Part shown: positions 21,846 through 33,430 of the stretch, one piece after another
Numbering within the stretch: the stretch's first letter is position 1
Layout: each line of letters begins with the position of its first letter
DNA from: Macrophomina tecta
Taxonomy: Eukaryota > Ascomycota > Dothideomycetes > Botryosphaeriales > Botryosphaeriaceae
NCBI GenBank assembly: GCA_024180945.1
Contig: JAKSGN010000038.1
Location: 2,108,001 to 2,172,000 of the forward strand
Length of the DNA stretch: 64,000 nt
Direction of reading: 5' to 3'
Made by a program: the position numbers and the translations under genes
Notes under the pieces: generated by a model
Seen by the model: only the letters and a program-made list of their open reading frames with translations
Database searches by the model: none
What the model was told of the DNA's origin: nothing

Positions 21846-23414
21846 TCAAGATGGTTTCGGTGACTTCTGAGGCGGCTCCTGGTCAGTCCGGGATAGCCTC
21901 GAAATCGTGCTGGAGTCCGAGATATTTCTCTTATGGCCAAGCTGCCCATCGTCAACTTCCACCCATGATTTCAGTGAAGATTCCGGTAACTCCGATCCGG
22001 GTTGTGTTGGCGTCGCGCTCTCAGGCCTCGGCTCACACATTGCCTCGACTGCCCTTCTGCTCTCATCATATTCCGTGGTTGGCGCCTCCGGAGCCTCAGT
22101 AATCTGTGCTTCTGCCAGCCATGTATCGATCCGTTCTCGTGGATTGACAAAAGTGGGTGTGATCTTCTGAGGATCAGACAGAAAGGACTGCTCCAGCGCG
22201 CCTGTGGATTCCGGAAAATGGGCCCATGATCTGGCTCTATGGGCATTTTCTTCAGATTTGCTCCCAATCTCCATGCTGCGGTTTGGTCCGCTTGGATTTT
22301 CCGGCAAGAGTCCAAGCCGAATGCATTCTGTACGGAGTTGGGCGACTTCACTCCTCTTGTGGCTCAGCTCTAGTTGCAAAGTCTCCTTATCCTGGTAATA
22401 TTGAGTGTAGAACTCGAGGTCTGGAGGCGAGATTGGCTGGCCCAGATCGGCTCTGGTCTCCCTCTGAGCTCTTTCGTATGCAAAGGTGTCCTCAAGTTCG
22501 GCAAGACGCTCCTGGAGAATCGGAATATCCGAGCTGCGGTCATAGAAGGTATGGAGCAAGTCTTCATCTTCCTTCCTTGCTGCATGGCTTAGGGTGCTCT
22601 CGCTGGCCGGAGCTAGGATTTTGTCCGGTGACTGTGCGGTCCTGATCAATGACGGGATAGTAGTCCGCAAGGAACTAAAGAACTGGTTCTCTTCTTTCCC
22701 CAATTCGTACTCAAGTAGATTGAGATGTGCCTCAAAGTCTTTCGTTTGCTGTAACTGCTGACTCAGAGAAATTTGAGAGCGCTGAACACCCGCGATAGAC
22801 GATCTTATGTGGTAAATTTCTTCAGACCGTGCATTGTCCAATTTAAATTCTTCAAGTAGAGTGGAAAGAGATCCCAAGGCTTCTTGATATTCAATCATGT
22901 GTTTCTGCAGTGCTGTTCTCTGTCCGATCATCCCGAACCGGGTTTCTATCGTCTTTCCTCGCCGGTCATGCAGTTGATGATGCTGCTCGTATAGAGATTC
23001 AGGATCATTGGCAACCATACTTGCGCTCTGCTCTTGAGACGGAGAGTCTGAAGTGTGCTGTGACTGTGTCCTGACTGTAGGCAGGGAGGTTGCGGCCAAG
23101 ACGGACGCATGCTTTTTTGTTGCACCACGAAATTTCGCGTGCTCAGATCCGCCCGAGACGGCTCTTGTATTGGACTCATTCCGATCCAATATTGCTTCGG
23201 GCGGCGACATTCCAATTGCTTCAGCGGCCTGCGAGATGTGCTGTTCATTTGGGCGTGAATTCGGGCTACGCAAGAGGTGTCCAATCTTAGGCGCGGCTGG
23301 GCCACGAGGCCTGACCAGTCTCAGTTTCGGGCAGGAACACCTCTATATCACTTACCGAACTCTACCTGGGCCGGCGTTCGAAGATGCGCCAAGGCTGCGG
23401 TCTGTTTCGGACAT
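21846..23414 (-). CDS. coiled-coil protein P3, divergent member of the P1/P2 family
   Basis: Two exons (23414-23356 and 23310-21846) are joined by a short intron with a GTAAGT donor, giving 507 residues; exon 1 begins MSETDRSLGASSNAGPGRV. The N-terminal 120 residues are Ser-rich and disordered. Residues 130-235 form a coiled coil ending in LNLLEYELGKEENQFFSSL, which corresponds to the YDLTECKFHREESDFYSSL segment of P1. A second coiled coil spans about 260-345 and ends in CIRLGLLPENPSG, comparable with CDIGIVPLTP in P1. A short RERIDTWLAEAQ matches the QISQWILES block, but the WW motif that follows in P1 and P2 is missing, and so is the polyproline tract. The C-terminus is acidic and disordered. 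It is head to head with DUF6590 copy E, 536 bases apart, with the pair inverted relative to the other two. Confidence 0.75.
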
Positions 23415-23950
23415 GTATGATACGGATGACAAGCCTGCACGTAATCAGGAGAGGGACGAGGGCACATCGCAAAGCGACCGTTCCCACCCAAAGGAGCTAG
23501 GTGCATACTTAAGCCCAGCGGGTTGTATCACCATTGCTAGCCAGCGGGCCGCACCGGCAGGCGAGAAATTAGTGCAAAGTGCTTATCGGCCGGCGGGCAG
23601 GGACACGAGTACCGAGGCAGTGGTCGGATGTTGCGTGTGATCCCTTGTGGTTTTCAAGCTGAGGCGAGGCAACCGGCAAGTTTCCTGCCCTACTGACCCC
23701 GCTCGGCTGCACCGCCGTGTGGCCATCTTATGAACCAATTACCTATTACTCTGCCACTATGCAAGCTTCGCTGGCCGTGAACAGTATGCTGACCCGTGCG
23801 TCAAAGTGCATCACTCTCACCCACCATGCTCTCACGGGTATGAGCTCCGCAGCGGCTGCTTGCAGAGCCGCATGGGATAGATAAAGCCGTTCGCATAGGG
23901 CAGTGCCCTAGTCAGACAGACATATGCGCTAGCCTGACACCTGCAGAAAC
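23415..23950. promoter_or_regulatory. shared upstream region of P3 and copy E
   Basis: This gap of 536 bases between divergent starts should contain both promoters. No element can be named with confidence. Confidence 0.45.
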
Positions 23951-25076
23951 ATGGAAGCACCTTCTTGGCAGTTCGACGAGGCCCGACGCCAGTACTATTA
24001 CTGGGACGCGAGCGAGAGTTGTTACGTCTACCAGAGCGGCGAGCGCATCGATCCCCACCCAAGGGATGGCTATGGCTGTATCGAGCAAGCCGTCACCACC
24101 AATATCGAAGAAGGCCGCCCAGAAGACATCACTGAGGAAGGAGCTCTGCAAGATGGAATTAGTGCCCATAAGAAGATTCGCGAGACACCTGGAGAGGCCG
24201 AGACGCTCGATCCACGTAAGTCTATTCCGGATCCGCAGTAGGAAAATGGACTGAGTGTCCCCAGGATTCAGAAGACACTATCCAGGCAGGGACTTCTACA
24301 AGATCGGCAAGGTATTCAAAGTCCTCTGGCCTGAACCAGCTGGGAATCCTCAGTCCGGAGTGACATTCATCACTGGTCCAGCATCGTATGGAGAGCCCAT
24401 CTACGCCAAGATCCGTTGGTTTGTTGTCATTCGCGAGGGGCGCGACTGTTGCACTTGTCTGTAAGTGGAAACCCTGTCTGGTGAAAGACATACGTCTCTG
24501 ATGCAAAGCTTCCCGTAGCCCAATACAGACGTACAACAGAAAGGGAGTTTCGAAGAAAGGAGTGATCAAGGGTGAGCACTCTATAGTGCACACAGGGCCA
24601 TACCCGCCATCGACTCCCGAATGGGAAGATCCGAGGGAGGAGATGCTGCAACCCATTCCAGTCCATCCCAGGGACCCGGCCGAGTCGAAAATGGATGCGA
24701 TGTCGCGCCTGAATTACGCAAAGCCGTACACTGTTGAGCACAACGTCAAGTCCCTTGACTTCGGCGATGTACCTCCTGAATGGATCCCGACACTGCGCCA
24801 AAACTTCATCACCGTTTTGCAGCTGGAACAAGCAGGTGCCTCCCCACCATTCCCAGGAATGCAGCTGCTTCCGGAATGTCCCCTTACTCTCCCGACAGCA
24901 CCGCATCGAATTATCAGTACTCGTCCAGTCCTACTCCGAACAGAGGTTACCCTCAATATAATGCTTCTGGTGCTGGAACCGGAGAAGGATATGACCACTA
25001 CTACAGCAGTCAGGATAGCAGCGCGGAACATGCCGGCGGATACTACCGGGGAGGCTATGGCTACCATCATCAGTGA
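23951..25076 (+). CDS. DUF6590 family protein, copy E
   Basis: Four exons (23951-24215, 24265-24460, 24519-24835, 24865-25076) join in phase to give 329 residues. The N-terminus carries the Trp/Tyr motif in variant form (SWQFDEARRQYYYWDASE), then an acidic linker ending TLDP. The DUF6590 core has IGKVFKVLWPEPAG, IRWFVVIREG, CTCLPIQTYNRKG, HSIVHTG and MSRLNYAKPYTVEHNVKSLDFG. The last exon encodes a Tyr/Ser/Gly-rich tail (YDHYYSSQDSS and GGYYRGGYGYHHQ). The copy is the most divergent and resembles the wider DUF6590 family more than copies A-D do. It keeps the split-codon intron after CTC but has lost the GR/V intron. The last intron as modelled is only 29 bases; without it the frame would run to 25218 with an unrelated tail. 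It is divergent from P3. Confidence 0.78.
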
Positions 25077-25218
25077 GCTTGAGGCACTTTTCACCCATTG
25101 GCCAGCACAACGGAGATCTCCGGGTGCTGGAAACACAATACGTTCAGGGCTCCTGGAATATGAGGCAGAATCAACCCATCACGTCTTCATTTCCTTGCAA
25201 CGAATAATGAGCAGGTAA

Positions 25219-25702
25219 CTTACAGGTGCATTTCAATAATGGATCATGAACAATTCGAATTCTTGCCGTCTTCTCTGATGCGAATGGCGGCATCCCGCCT
25301 CGGCTGGAGATTCATACTGTCCAAGTCGTACACTCTATCCGTGCTGGCGAGCTGCTACCAAAGCATTACACAGCCTGACTCGTTGCGCTATCCGTCACGA
25401 TACGCCAACGGAGCTTTTTCAGCCGTCCTCAGTGTTGGTTTCTGCCTGTGGTTGCCGGTAGCCCCGTGGAACTCGGTGCCATGTGTAGTGCATTACACGT
25501 ACCATATCCCCCCGCGACAGAACATATCCTGCCATAGTTCTTTCGAATCCCGTCATTCCCCATCTTTCGCACTGTAACTTCACGCTGTTTGCCCCCCCTG
25601 GTGGGTCCCTGGCGCTCGGTCCATCCCGCTCGGGCAAAAGAACAAAAAAAATTTGCCCACGGCCTCAACACCACAATCCGCCCACACCATTGTCCCGACA
25701 GC
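25219..25702. other. intergenic between copy E and tRNA-Asp
   Basis: No gene is seen. An A8 run at 25648-25655 reads as T8 on the minus strand and could be a backup RNA polymerase III stop downstream of the tRNA gene. Confidence 0.5.
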
Positions 25703-25706
25703 AAAA
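25703..25706 (-). terminator. Pol III T-run after tRNA-Asp
   Basis: On the minus strand a TTTT tract begins six bases after the end of the tRNA, the usual RNA polymerase III termination signal. Confidence 0.6.
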
Positions 25707-25711
25707 GAGAA

Positions 25712-25802
25712 CTCTCCGACGGGGAATCGAACCCCGGTCTCCCGCGCTTGCTAAAGCAGGTGCTTTGACAAGCGGAAATCATGACCACTAGACCATCGAA
25801 GA
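25712..25802 (-). tRNA. tRNA-Asp (GTC anticodon) with 19-base intron
   Basis: The acceptor stem pairs TCTTCGA with TCGGAGA, including one T-G wobble, and base 73 is G. The D arm has the A box GGTCTAGTGGTCATGA and the T arm the B box GGGGTTCGATTCCCC. The anticodon arm is TCCGC-TTGTCA before and C-GCGGG after a 19-base insertion located one base 3' of the anticodon, the canonical nuclear tRNA intron site. The spliced loop reads TTGTCAC with anticodon GTC, which decodes Asp codons GAC and GAT. Intron-bearing tRNA-Asp genes are common in filamentous ascomycetes. Confidence 0.92.
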
Positions 25803-26771
25803 TGCTGTTGACATGGAACTCCTTGAAGGAGCTGATGGTGCTGTCTGAAGTGGGGGGCAGGCGGAAACGGTTATGAAGAGACACAAGTCCTCAAGGATGA
25901 AGCGGCCGGGCTCGGTTGTGGCGTGGAACGTGCGAGTTGAATGCATGGGCGTTGTGAAGGGAAAAGGGGATGGCGTTGGCATAAGAGGACGGTAGCGAGG
26001 CGGCCGCGGTAATTTGGAGCTAAGCAGTCCTTACAGGCCTAGTCAGTTCTTCCATGGCTTCAACCCTGCAGCACTCACAGACTGGGGTAGTCCAGTGCGT
26101 TGTCTTGCGTGGATCGGGCCTGGCACGGCCCAGTGCTTTTTCCGTCACGTTCCTCTGCTATGCTTTTTCCTTCCGAGCAACGCCTCATCTTAATCAAATG
26201 CTTTTTCCGGCCAGTATTTGGCCGTGTTTCACATGGAGGACGCAGAGTAGTCGGGCGTGAGCCTTAGCGTAGTAAGGGGGTGCTTTGAGAGTACGGTGCG
26301 ACTACTCGGAGGTTCTCCAAACATCGGTAGACGACAATGCATAGCGATATACTGGAGAGGAGAGTTTTCGACACCAGAGGGAGGCAGGATGATGACGCGG
26401 TATCTCATGGAAGGACTTGTCCGGAATTATAAGGGGGAGAAGCCCGTGGAAGAGCATAGGCGGAGGGCATAATGCAGCGCGGAGGCTGGAAATGCCCTAT
26501 CCATCATCTCAGCACAAAATTGGAACTGGCCACCATCGACATAGGCTGCTGACGGAGGAATAAGATGGCCACTGATGTTGTGATGAGAGGTGGAGGAGAG
26601 ATGGGATGACGCTGGCGGAGGAGCACCTAGTGAACGCGAGGGCCGTGCGCGGGCGGTAAGATGGCGCCAAGACGCTAAAGTCCGGGGAACCCAAAAAATA
26701 TCGGCGGCGCAGATGGAAGCAGCGCAAGACACCCTCACAGCCAACAGCCCCTCCAACCACCGCTTTACACC
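25803..26771. other. intergenic upstream of DBP9
   Basis: No convincing gene. The last few hundred bases should include the DBP9 promoter and leader. Minus-strand frames reaching into DBP9 exon 1 look like shadows. Confidence 0.5.
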
Positions 26772-28749
26772 ATGGGTAAACGCAAGCTGAACGAACACGA
26801 TGTGCCCGAGGACGCAGAGGTTGTCGCTGCCTCGACTCAATCCCAAGACTCCGCCCAACCATCTTTCGACAATCTCGGCCTGGACGCCCGTCTGCTGCAG
26901 GGAATCGTGCGCCAAAGGTTCGCGACGCCTACGCCAGTTCAAGCCCAGGCCATTCCGCTCGCTCTCGAGGGCAAGGACATTCTAGGTGAGCCATAGCTGT
27001 CCTTTCGACCCGCAGGTATCACAAATTGACTCCTCTTCAGCCCGCTCCAAAACCGGCTCCGGCAAAACCGCCGCCTATGTTCTTCCCATCCTCCACTCCA
27101 TCCTCAAGCGCAAGGCCGATTCCTCCTTCACCCAGTGCACTTCCGCTCTGATACTCGTCCCCACCCGCGAACTGGCTGGCCAAGTCACCAAGACTGTCGA
27201 GGCATTCGCAGCCTTCTGCGGACAAGATGTGCGCGTCGCCAACATCACGATGCGCGAGGACGACGCCGTGCAGCGCGCGCGCCTGGCCGATTCTCCGGAC
27301 ATTGTGGTCGCCACACCTGGCCGGACATGCGTCAATCTGAACGCTGGGGCCCTGTCGCTGGATCGCCTTGCCCACCTCGTCATCGACGAAGCCGACTTGG
27401 TCCTGTCCTACGGCTATGACGACGACCTGCAGAGCATCTCCAAGTCCATTCCCAAGGGAACCCAGACCTTCCTCATGAGTGCCACTCTCAGCAGCGACGT
27501 CGAGGACCTGAAAGGCCTGTTCTGCCGGGACCCTGTGCTGCTGGAGCTGGACGAGAAGGAGGAGGACAAGGGCAAGGTCAGCCAGTACATTGTCAAGTGT
27601 GCTGAGGACGAGAAGTTCCTGCTTATGTACGCCATCTTCATGCTCAAGCTGGTCAAGGGCAAGGTTATTGTTTTCGTTGGCGACATTGACCGTTGCTACC
27701 GTTTGAAGCTGTTCCTTGAACAGTTCGGCATCAAGAGCTGCGTTCTCAACTCAGAATTGCCTGTCAACTCGAGGATTCATGTGGTGGAGGAATTCAACAG
27801 GAACGTCTACGACATCATCATTGCTTCAGACGAGCATGAGGTGCTAGGTGATGAGGACAAGAAGAACAAGCGCAAGAGCAAGGGTGGTGACGAGGAAGAG
27901 GAGAAGGCGGAAGAGGCAGAGAAGTCGAATGGCAAGGACGAGGGCGCGGATGGAGACGCTGCAGACGACGATGCGGAATCCAAGACAAAAACGGTTGAAG
28001 ATTCAACAGAGCCGCCGAGGAAAAAGCGAAAGGGCAGGAAGAAGGACAAGGAATACGGAATCGCCCGCGGCATCGACTTCCAAAACGTCTCTCTTGTTCT
28101 TAACTTCGACCTCCCCACCTCGTCCAAGTCCTACACACACCGCATCGGTCGTACCGCCCGTGCCGGTCAGAACGGCATGGCCATCTCCTTCGTTATCCCC
28201 AAGGACAAGTTCCGCAAGCACAAGCCGACGTCGATCGAGTCTTGCAAGAACGATGAGGAGGTCCTCGCCAAGATCATGAAGAGCCAGGAGAAGAGGGGCA
28301 ACAAGGTCCAGCCCTACCACTTCGACATGAAGGCTCTGGAAGGCTTCCGCTACCGTCTTGCCGACGCCCTCCGCGCCGTCACGCGCATCGCTGTCCGCGA
28401 AGCCCGCGCCCGCGAGCTCCGTCAGGAACTCTTGAAGTCGGAGAAGTTGAAGCGCCATTTCGAAGAGAACCCGCAGGAACTGCAGCACCTGCGTCATGAT
28501 GCCGAGGTGCGCACTGCCCGCCAGCAGCCGCATCTCAAGCACGTGCCGGAGTATCTGCTGCCGGCCGGTGGCAGGAAGGACGTCGAGAAGGAGGTTGGCT
28601 TCATTGGGTTCAGGAAGGATGAGGGGAGGGATAACAGGATCAGGAAGGCGAGGATGCAGAATAGGTCGAAGGGCAAGGGCAGGATTGCGAAGACGAAGAA
28701 GGCGGATCCGTTGAAGACATTTAATGCGAAAGGGAGGGGGAAGAAATAG
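26772..28749 (+). CDS. DBP9: ATP-dependent RNA helicase Dbp9 (DDX56-type)
   Basis: Two exons (26772-26985 and 27041-28749) give 640 residues. Conserved DEAD-box helicase motifs appear in order: a Q-motif region ([33 protein letters not shown]), motif I SKTGSGKT, Ia [24 protein letters not shown], then IV, V ([18 protein letters not shown]) and [16 protein letters not shown] highly acidic and basic insert of about 90 residues ([14 protein letters not shown] to [15 protein letters not shown]) sits just before motif V, and the C-terminal tail is Lys/Arg-rich. Both features are characteristic of Dbp9. The yeast orthologue works in the nucleolus on early 60S ribosomal subunit assembly. The start ATG is followed by [10 protein letters not shown]. 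Introns and codon use look ordinary. Confidence 0.95.
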
Positions 28750-30808
28750 GTGGCGGTGAAAAGACTTTCTTTTTGTTCTTTTCTAAGATTGCACAAGGCG
28801 TGGTGCGCATTTTGAAGCATTTGAAGGCGTTAGTTGCATTGTCACGGAGTGGACGCAGCAAATCGAAAATGGAGTATTGATGGCGAAACTTGCGGTGTCT
28901 ATTGAATTTGCGAGTCTGATGTGACAATCCCTTGAGCCCTTCAAGCATGCTCGCAGAAGATGGGGATCCGCCAGTATCATTGACAGTTCTTGTACGGGTT
29001 AAAGCGATCATGTGGATGTGAGGTCGTAACCAAAGATGAATATTTACATCCAGATGAATGCATGACGCTTCACCGGCACTTCCTACTCCACGTCGTAACT
29101 CGAAGTTTCAATTCTTTCAGGCGGCAGGAATAACTTTGCGCGGATGGACCTGTAACACGGCTAATGGCACGACTGCTCAACACAAAGTCTTGTAGCCTGT
29201 TAGAATCAAGGAAGGTACAATCACTGCTACAGCCGCTGAACCAGCACATGTTCGAAACCGAGGAACTTCTTCGTGCTCCGGAATAACAGGTGCTACTTCT
29301 GATAGCCGCGAATGCTCCCTCAACTGCGCCGCTGACCCAGTGTACTCCGTCCGCGGAGCCTCCTACCACCGCGCACGCTACACAATTGGTATCCACTGCT
29401 CCTCGTGCTGGCTCCAATCACCCACCACACGTGCTTCACTTTGCCCAAGCACTATTTGATATTAACCCTCCAAAACAGCCACCCTCTCCCTTCGTTGCCG
29501 CACCACCAATACTCCCTCTCCACAGCAAGGACGCAGTAGTAGCAACAGCAGTATTTACGGCTCCTGATAAACAACACTGCTTTCTGTCTCCTCTTCTGCA
29601 ATCAAGAACGCTGCAGTGAGGGTTGCGCTCTCTGCTTCTTCAGCTGAACACACGGCAATTGCAATCTGTTTACCCATATTCCTCCAAACACCTCTCTGCC
29701 TCTGTCCGCCCGTTTGAGGATGAGCAGCCAACCGTTGTTGTGTGCGCGCCGAGAAAATTTTTTTGCGCACGTATAGCAGTAACACTGTGCGGGTGGTCGC
29801 TCGGCTGTTACTTTTTTGTTTCATCAACCGCCTGTTGTACAGTTATGGTGGTGTGGTGTTGGTTGGCATAGGTTCTGTTCTGAAACAGTTTTAAGCGGAC
29901 TACTTCTCGTGCGTGATTCACGTGTCTGTTTTCTCGGGTTAATACAATGGAATGTAGGTGGCGGTGCCATCACATGGATCTGATAGCGACCGACAAGATT
30001 TCGAAATGGTGATGATCACTTTTCTTTCGTCTTGAATGCCCTCGCTGGCTGTGCTGGGTGAAAGTGAAGCGGTTATACTACTTAGTTTCGTTTCTCATAA
30101 CCCAGAGCAAATAAAGGGAAAGCAAAAGAGCAATAAACATATGTGAACGACCAACAGTACTCTAATAACGCCAACAATATGCGGGCGTCGTATACAGCAA
30201 GGGGGATGAGAGGCTGGTAAGAGACGCCACCATCTCAAAACTATTCCACCGTTTCCCTCCACGGATACCTGACTGTCTCAGAAATGAGCTCTACTGCACA
30301 CAAAAATAAACTTGTGTGAAAACGTCCTATGGTGAATAAGTGGGAAAATCACAGCATGCAGGTGACATCGAAACCACGTCTCTTCCCGTTTCAGGTCAGA
30401 TGGCACTTCATTAAAAGCTGCGAGGCCACCATCATCCGCTGTAGATCATAGTTCTGCTGGAAAGCTTAACACTGCGTAATCCGTAATGATGACCGCATTC
30501 GCAATCAATTGCAGTCCAGCGCGTTTACTTGCATGCGGCTGGAGGGGGTGCCGACGTCTGCGTATGCAGGTGGGGTAGCTACTAAACGCGGCTTGCGTAA
30601 TTATTCAGTCATTGCGAACAACAGAGCGGTTCGGGTCGTACAAAAGACAACTTTCCCCTCCCATCATATCAGCGAGCGTGAGATACATACCAATAGTAGT
30701 CATCAGACCATAAATCTCGGGTAAAATCCCCAGCCTATGAGGAAAGCCCTCATATGACCAAAGGCCCAACTGTTCAACTTCAGCGAAGATCACCAAATAC
30801 CGAGACTC

Positions 30809-31297
30809 GTGCATACGGAAATTCGCCTCCCGACTGAACTGCCGGGACGGGAAAGACCAGAAGGCGAGATGCGAGAAAGTAAAGCCAGCAGCGGCAGTCC
30901 AACACGGCAGATCCCACCTCTCGCAGAATGTACACAAGCCTCACCGTTGCCGCCCCATGCAAGCCCACTCCGCACAACAGGCACGTCCAAGGGGAATTAC
31001 CAATCCCACGCCCCCGAAACTCCCTCGAGCGTCCACAATGGGCGAAGAAGTCCCAGAGCCACAGTAACACCGAGCCCGCCCTCCCACCTCATCACCATCC
31101 CTGCCTCATCCCTCCCGCTTTCTTCCATTCTAGAAAGCCCCGCCGACCCCCAGTGGTCCAGGGAGCCCCTCCACCCGATTGAAAATACAACGGCTCGGCT
31201 CCGTTCTGCCGGGAGCAGTGCACCACTGCGCCACCGCACACGCCTGAATCATATCTCCTCTCGTTTGTTCGAGCTGCTAGGACAGAGGTCTGAATAA
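30809..31297 (+). CDS. possible Ser/Pro-rich short protein
   Basis: A 162-residue frame from an ATG at 30809. The composition (Ser, Pro, Thr, Arg, with few Cys or Trp) resembles a disordered fungal protein more than the random frames around it, and it ends with a possible helix, NHISSRLFELLGQ. There is no recognised domain, and a minus-strand frame (30605-30937) overlaps its first part. It may equally be a chance frame. Confidence 0.22.
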   Translation: MHTEIRLPTELPGRERPEGEMRESKASSGSPTRQIPPLAECTQASPLPPHASPLRTTGTSKGNYQSHAPETPSSVHNGRRSPRATVTPSPPSHLITIPASSLPLSSILESPADPQWSREPLHPIENTTARLRSAGSSAPLRHRTRLNHISSRLFELLGQRSE

Positions 31298-33375
31298 GCT
31301 CCCGCCGTCAGTAGTCTCGGAGTAAAGAAAAGAAAAAAAACTCCACAAACCTAGCGCTCCCGTATTTCGCCGGCTGATCGCCAAACTCTCCGGTTGGTGT
31401 CGCACGTGGCAGGTGGGCGGGAACTAGTGAGCTAGTGTGCATCTGGAGAGGGCGACCATATCCTCGATAGCAGCTATCGAGATGCTAAAGTAAGGTGAAA
31501 ATGTCGGCCGAGGGTGCCGTGGCGCCGGCTCCGCTTAGAGAGCAAGACGAGGGAAGCCAGGTCGGTAAGAGTGGCACAAACTGTGGACGCGATCCACGGT
31601 AGGGATAGCCTGGGAGGCTGTGAGCGGGTGAAGCACTTGCCAAGCATCTGGTGCGGGTGGTGGGGTTATGCTCATGGTAGATGTATCGCGGCTCCACACG
31701 ATGGGAGAGAGTTGATTGACGCTGTTGATCAGCGGTCGATCGCCCTCGCTGATGGGCATTTCTGAAGTGCTCCACCCATTGGGACGGCACACATGCGCAG
31801 ATGCTCGATGATTCGACTACTGAAGCGTACATGGTTATCTGCTTTTCGATCGATTGCATATGCGGGCTAGAGGATGCAGTAGTTCCATAGTCTTGACACG
31901 AAAACAGTGAGGCCGATTAGCCAATGGCGTGCAAAAGGTGGGAGTCGACATCGAGGGCCGTCGATGAACGCGGTTTGCATGCTCTGGACCCGATGGCCGC
32001 TAACGATCTTTCATCAGTAAAAGAGGGGGAAAGCTTCTTTTCGGGAGCATTGGGCCCCCGCACGCTATTGACCTTAGACGAAGAATTGGACAATTACGGA
32101 TTTTGACCTTCAATTGCCACTGCTTTCAATATGGCACATGATAATGAGAAAAGGAAGGCTTGAAGCAGCTGGAATGAAACAAGAAGGATTGGCATTAAGC
32201 GTACCGGTCTGTTGGAGCGTGATCACGTTGGTATCCGGAGATGTCAATGACGACGCGTGAAACTGCCGGAAAACAGCTATCGTGACCTTCCCAAAAGGCC
32301 GAATCCTCGTCGTTTTTAGTTCACGGCGCTCAGAACAGGCTTCGGTGGCTTGCATCCGGCGCGACTCAGCTATTCTGCGTAGCTCATAGCATGGGAAACG
32401 CGGAATCTCACGGCCGACGAAGGCAGGTCGAGGACGTGCAAAGGGTGATGGGAGGTCATTCGCGCCCCGAGCAAGCATGATTTCCTCCCAACATTCCGGG
32501 CAAACCTTCGCGGCATGGCCGCGGAACAGAGTACGCCAAGGAAAACTCAGAGCAGAACGCACGACGTTTCCAAAAGACAGCTAACGTCTTGAAACTTCGA
32601 GACTGCCTTCAGCCTGTGCTTCCATGTGGTTCACTGACTCCGCGATACCGGGGGACCCTGAGGCCGAGGCCATGCGTGGTGCATTTAGGTTCAATAGCGG
32701 AGCAAAGCTGGTGGTTAGGCCGATCAAGCATTGCTCGTGCCACATGCAGCGGAGAGGTCTCCGTCTGCACGCTCGGGGCCGTTGGCAGAAGCCTCGCGGG
32801 CAGGTAAACGGGCCGCATCCGGGGCGCAATGGCCTGGTACGTTGTAGCTGCTTCGACGACTGGCCAAGATGCGGATGCATTGCTAGCGGATCCAAGCCAC
32901 GTGCAGCGGAGATCGGGGGCGGACTCATCAGCATCCCTGAACGCTTTCCAGAAGCTGGGGTAGAATGGGCGGGGGAAAAGCAAGTCCGAGGAACGCGTGT
33001 ACGGTGACCCGCAACTGCTGCAAAGGCGGAGACAGCTCAAGGAGGCAGCAGGATCCCCGGAGCTGCAGGAGTGCGTAGACGCGGGTGAGCTAGACCAAAG
33101 CGGAGCAGCGGGAGGCATGCGTGCAGACCGGAGCGACAAGGTGCAGCAGATTCAAGCTTAGGATACATGGAAACAGTGGAACTGCTCCACACCTGCGCGG
33201 ACGTCGAGACTTCGCCCCTGAGCAGGCGGCTTGACGGGCGAAGGACAAAGTCAGACCATTTTGAACCCTGGGGCGTAAAGTTTGCGCAATGTGATCGCCA
33301 ACGCGTCTGCAGGCCGGCGGAGACAAGGTGGATGGTGCGCGGGCGGGACGGAGGGTCGACTGGCTCACCAGCCAC

Positions 33376-33430
33376 AGCTCTGGCTGCTGCTGCTGGTGGT
33401 GCTGCTGCTGGGCGGTGCTGGGCGGTGCTA
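33376..33430. repeat. CTG/GGTG-rich triplet tract
   Basis: Imperfect runs of CTG and GGT triplets ending in a duplicated GGGCGGTGCT unit. Confidence 0.7.
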
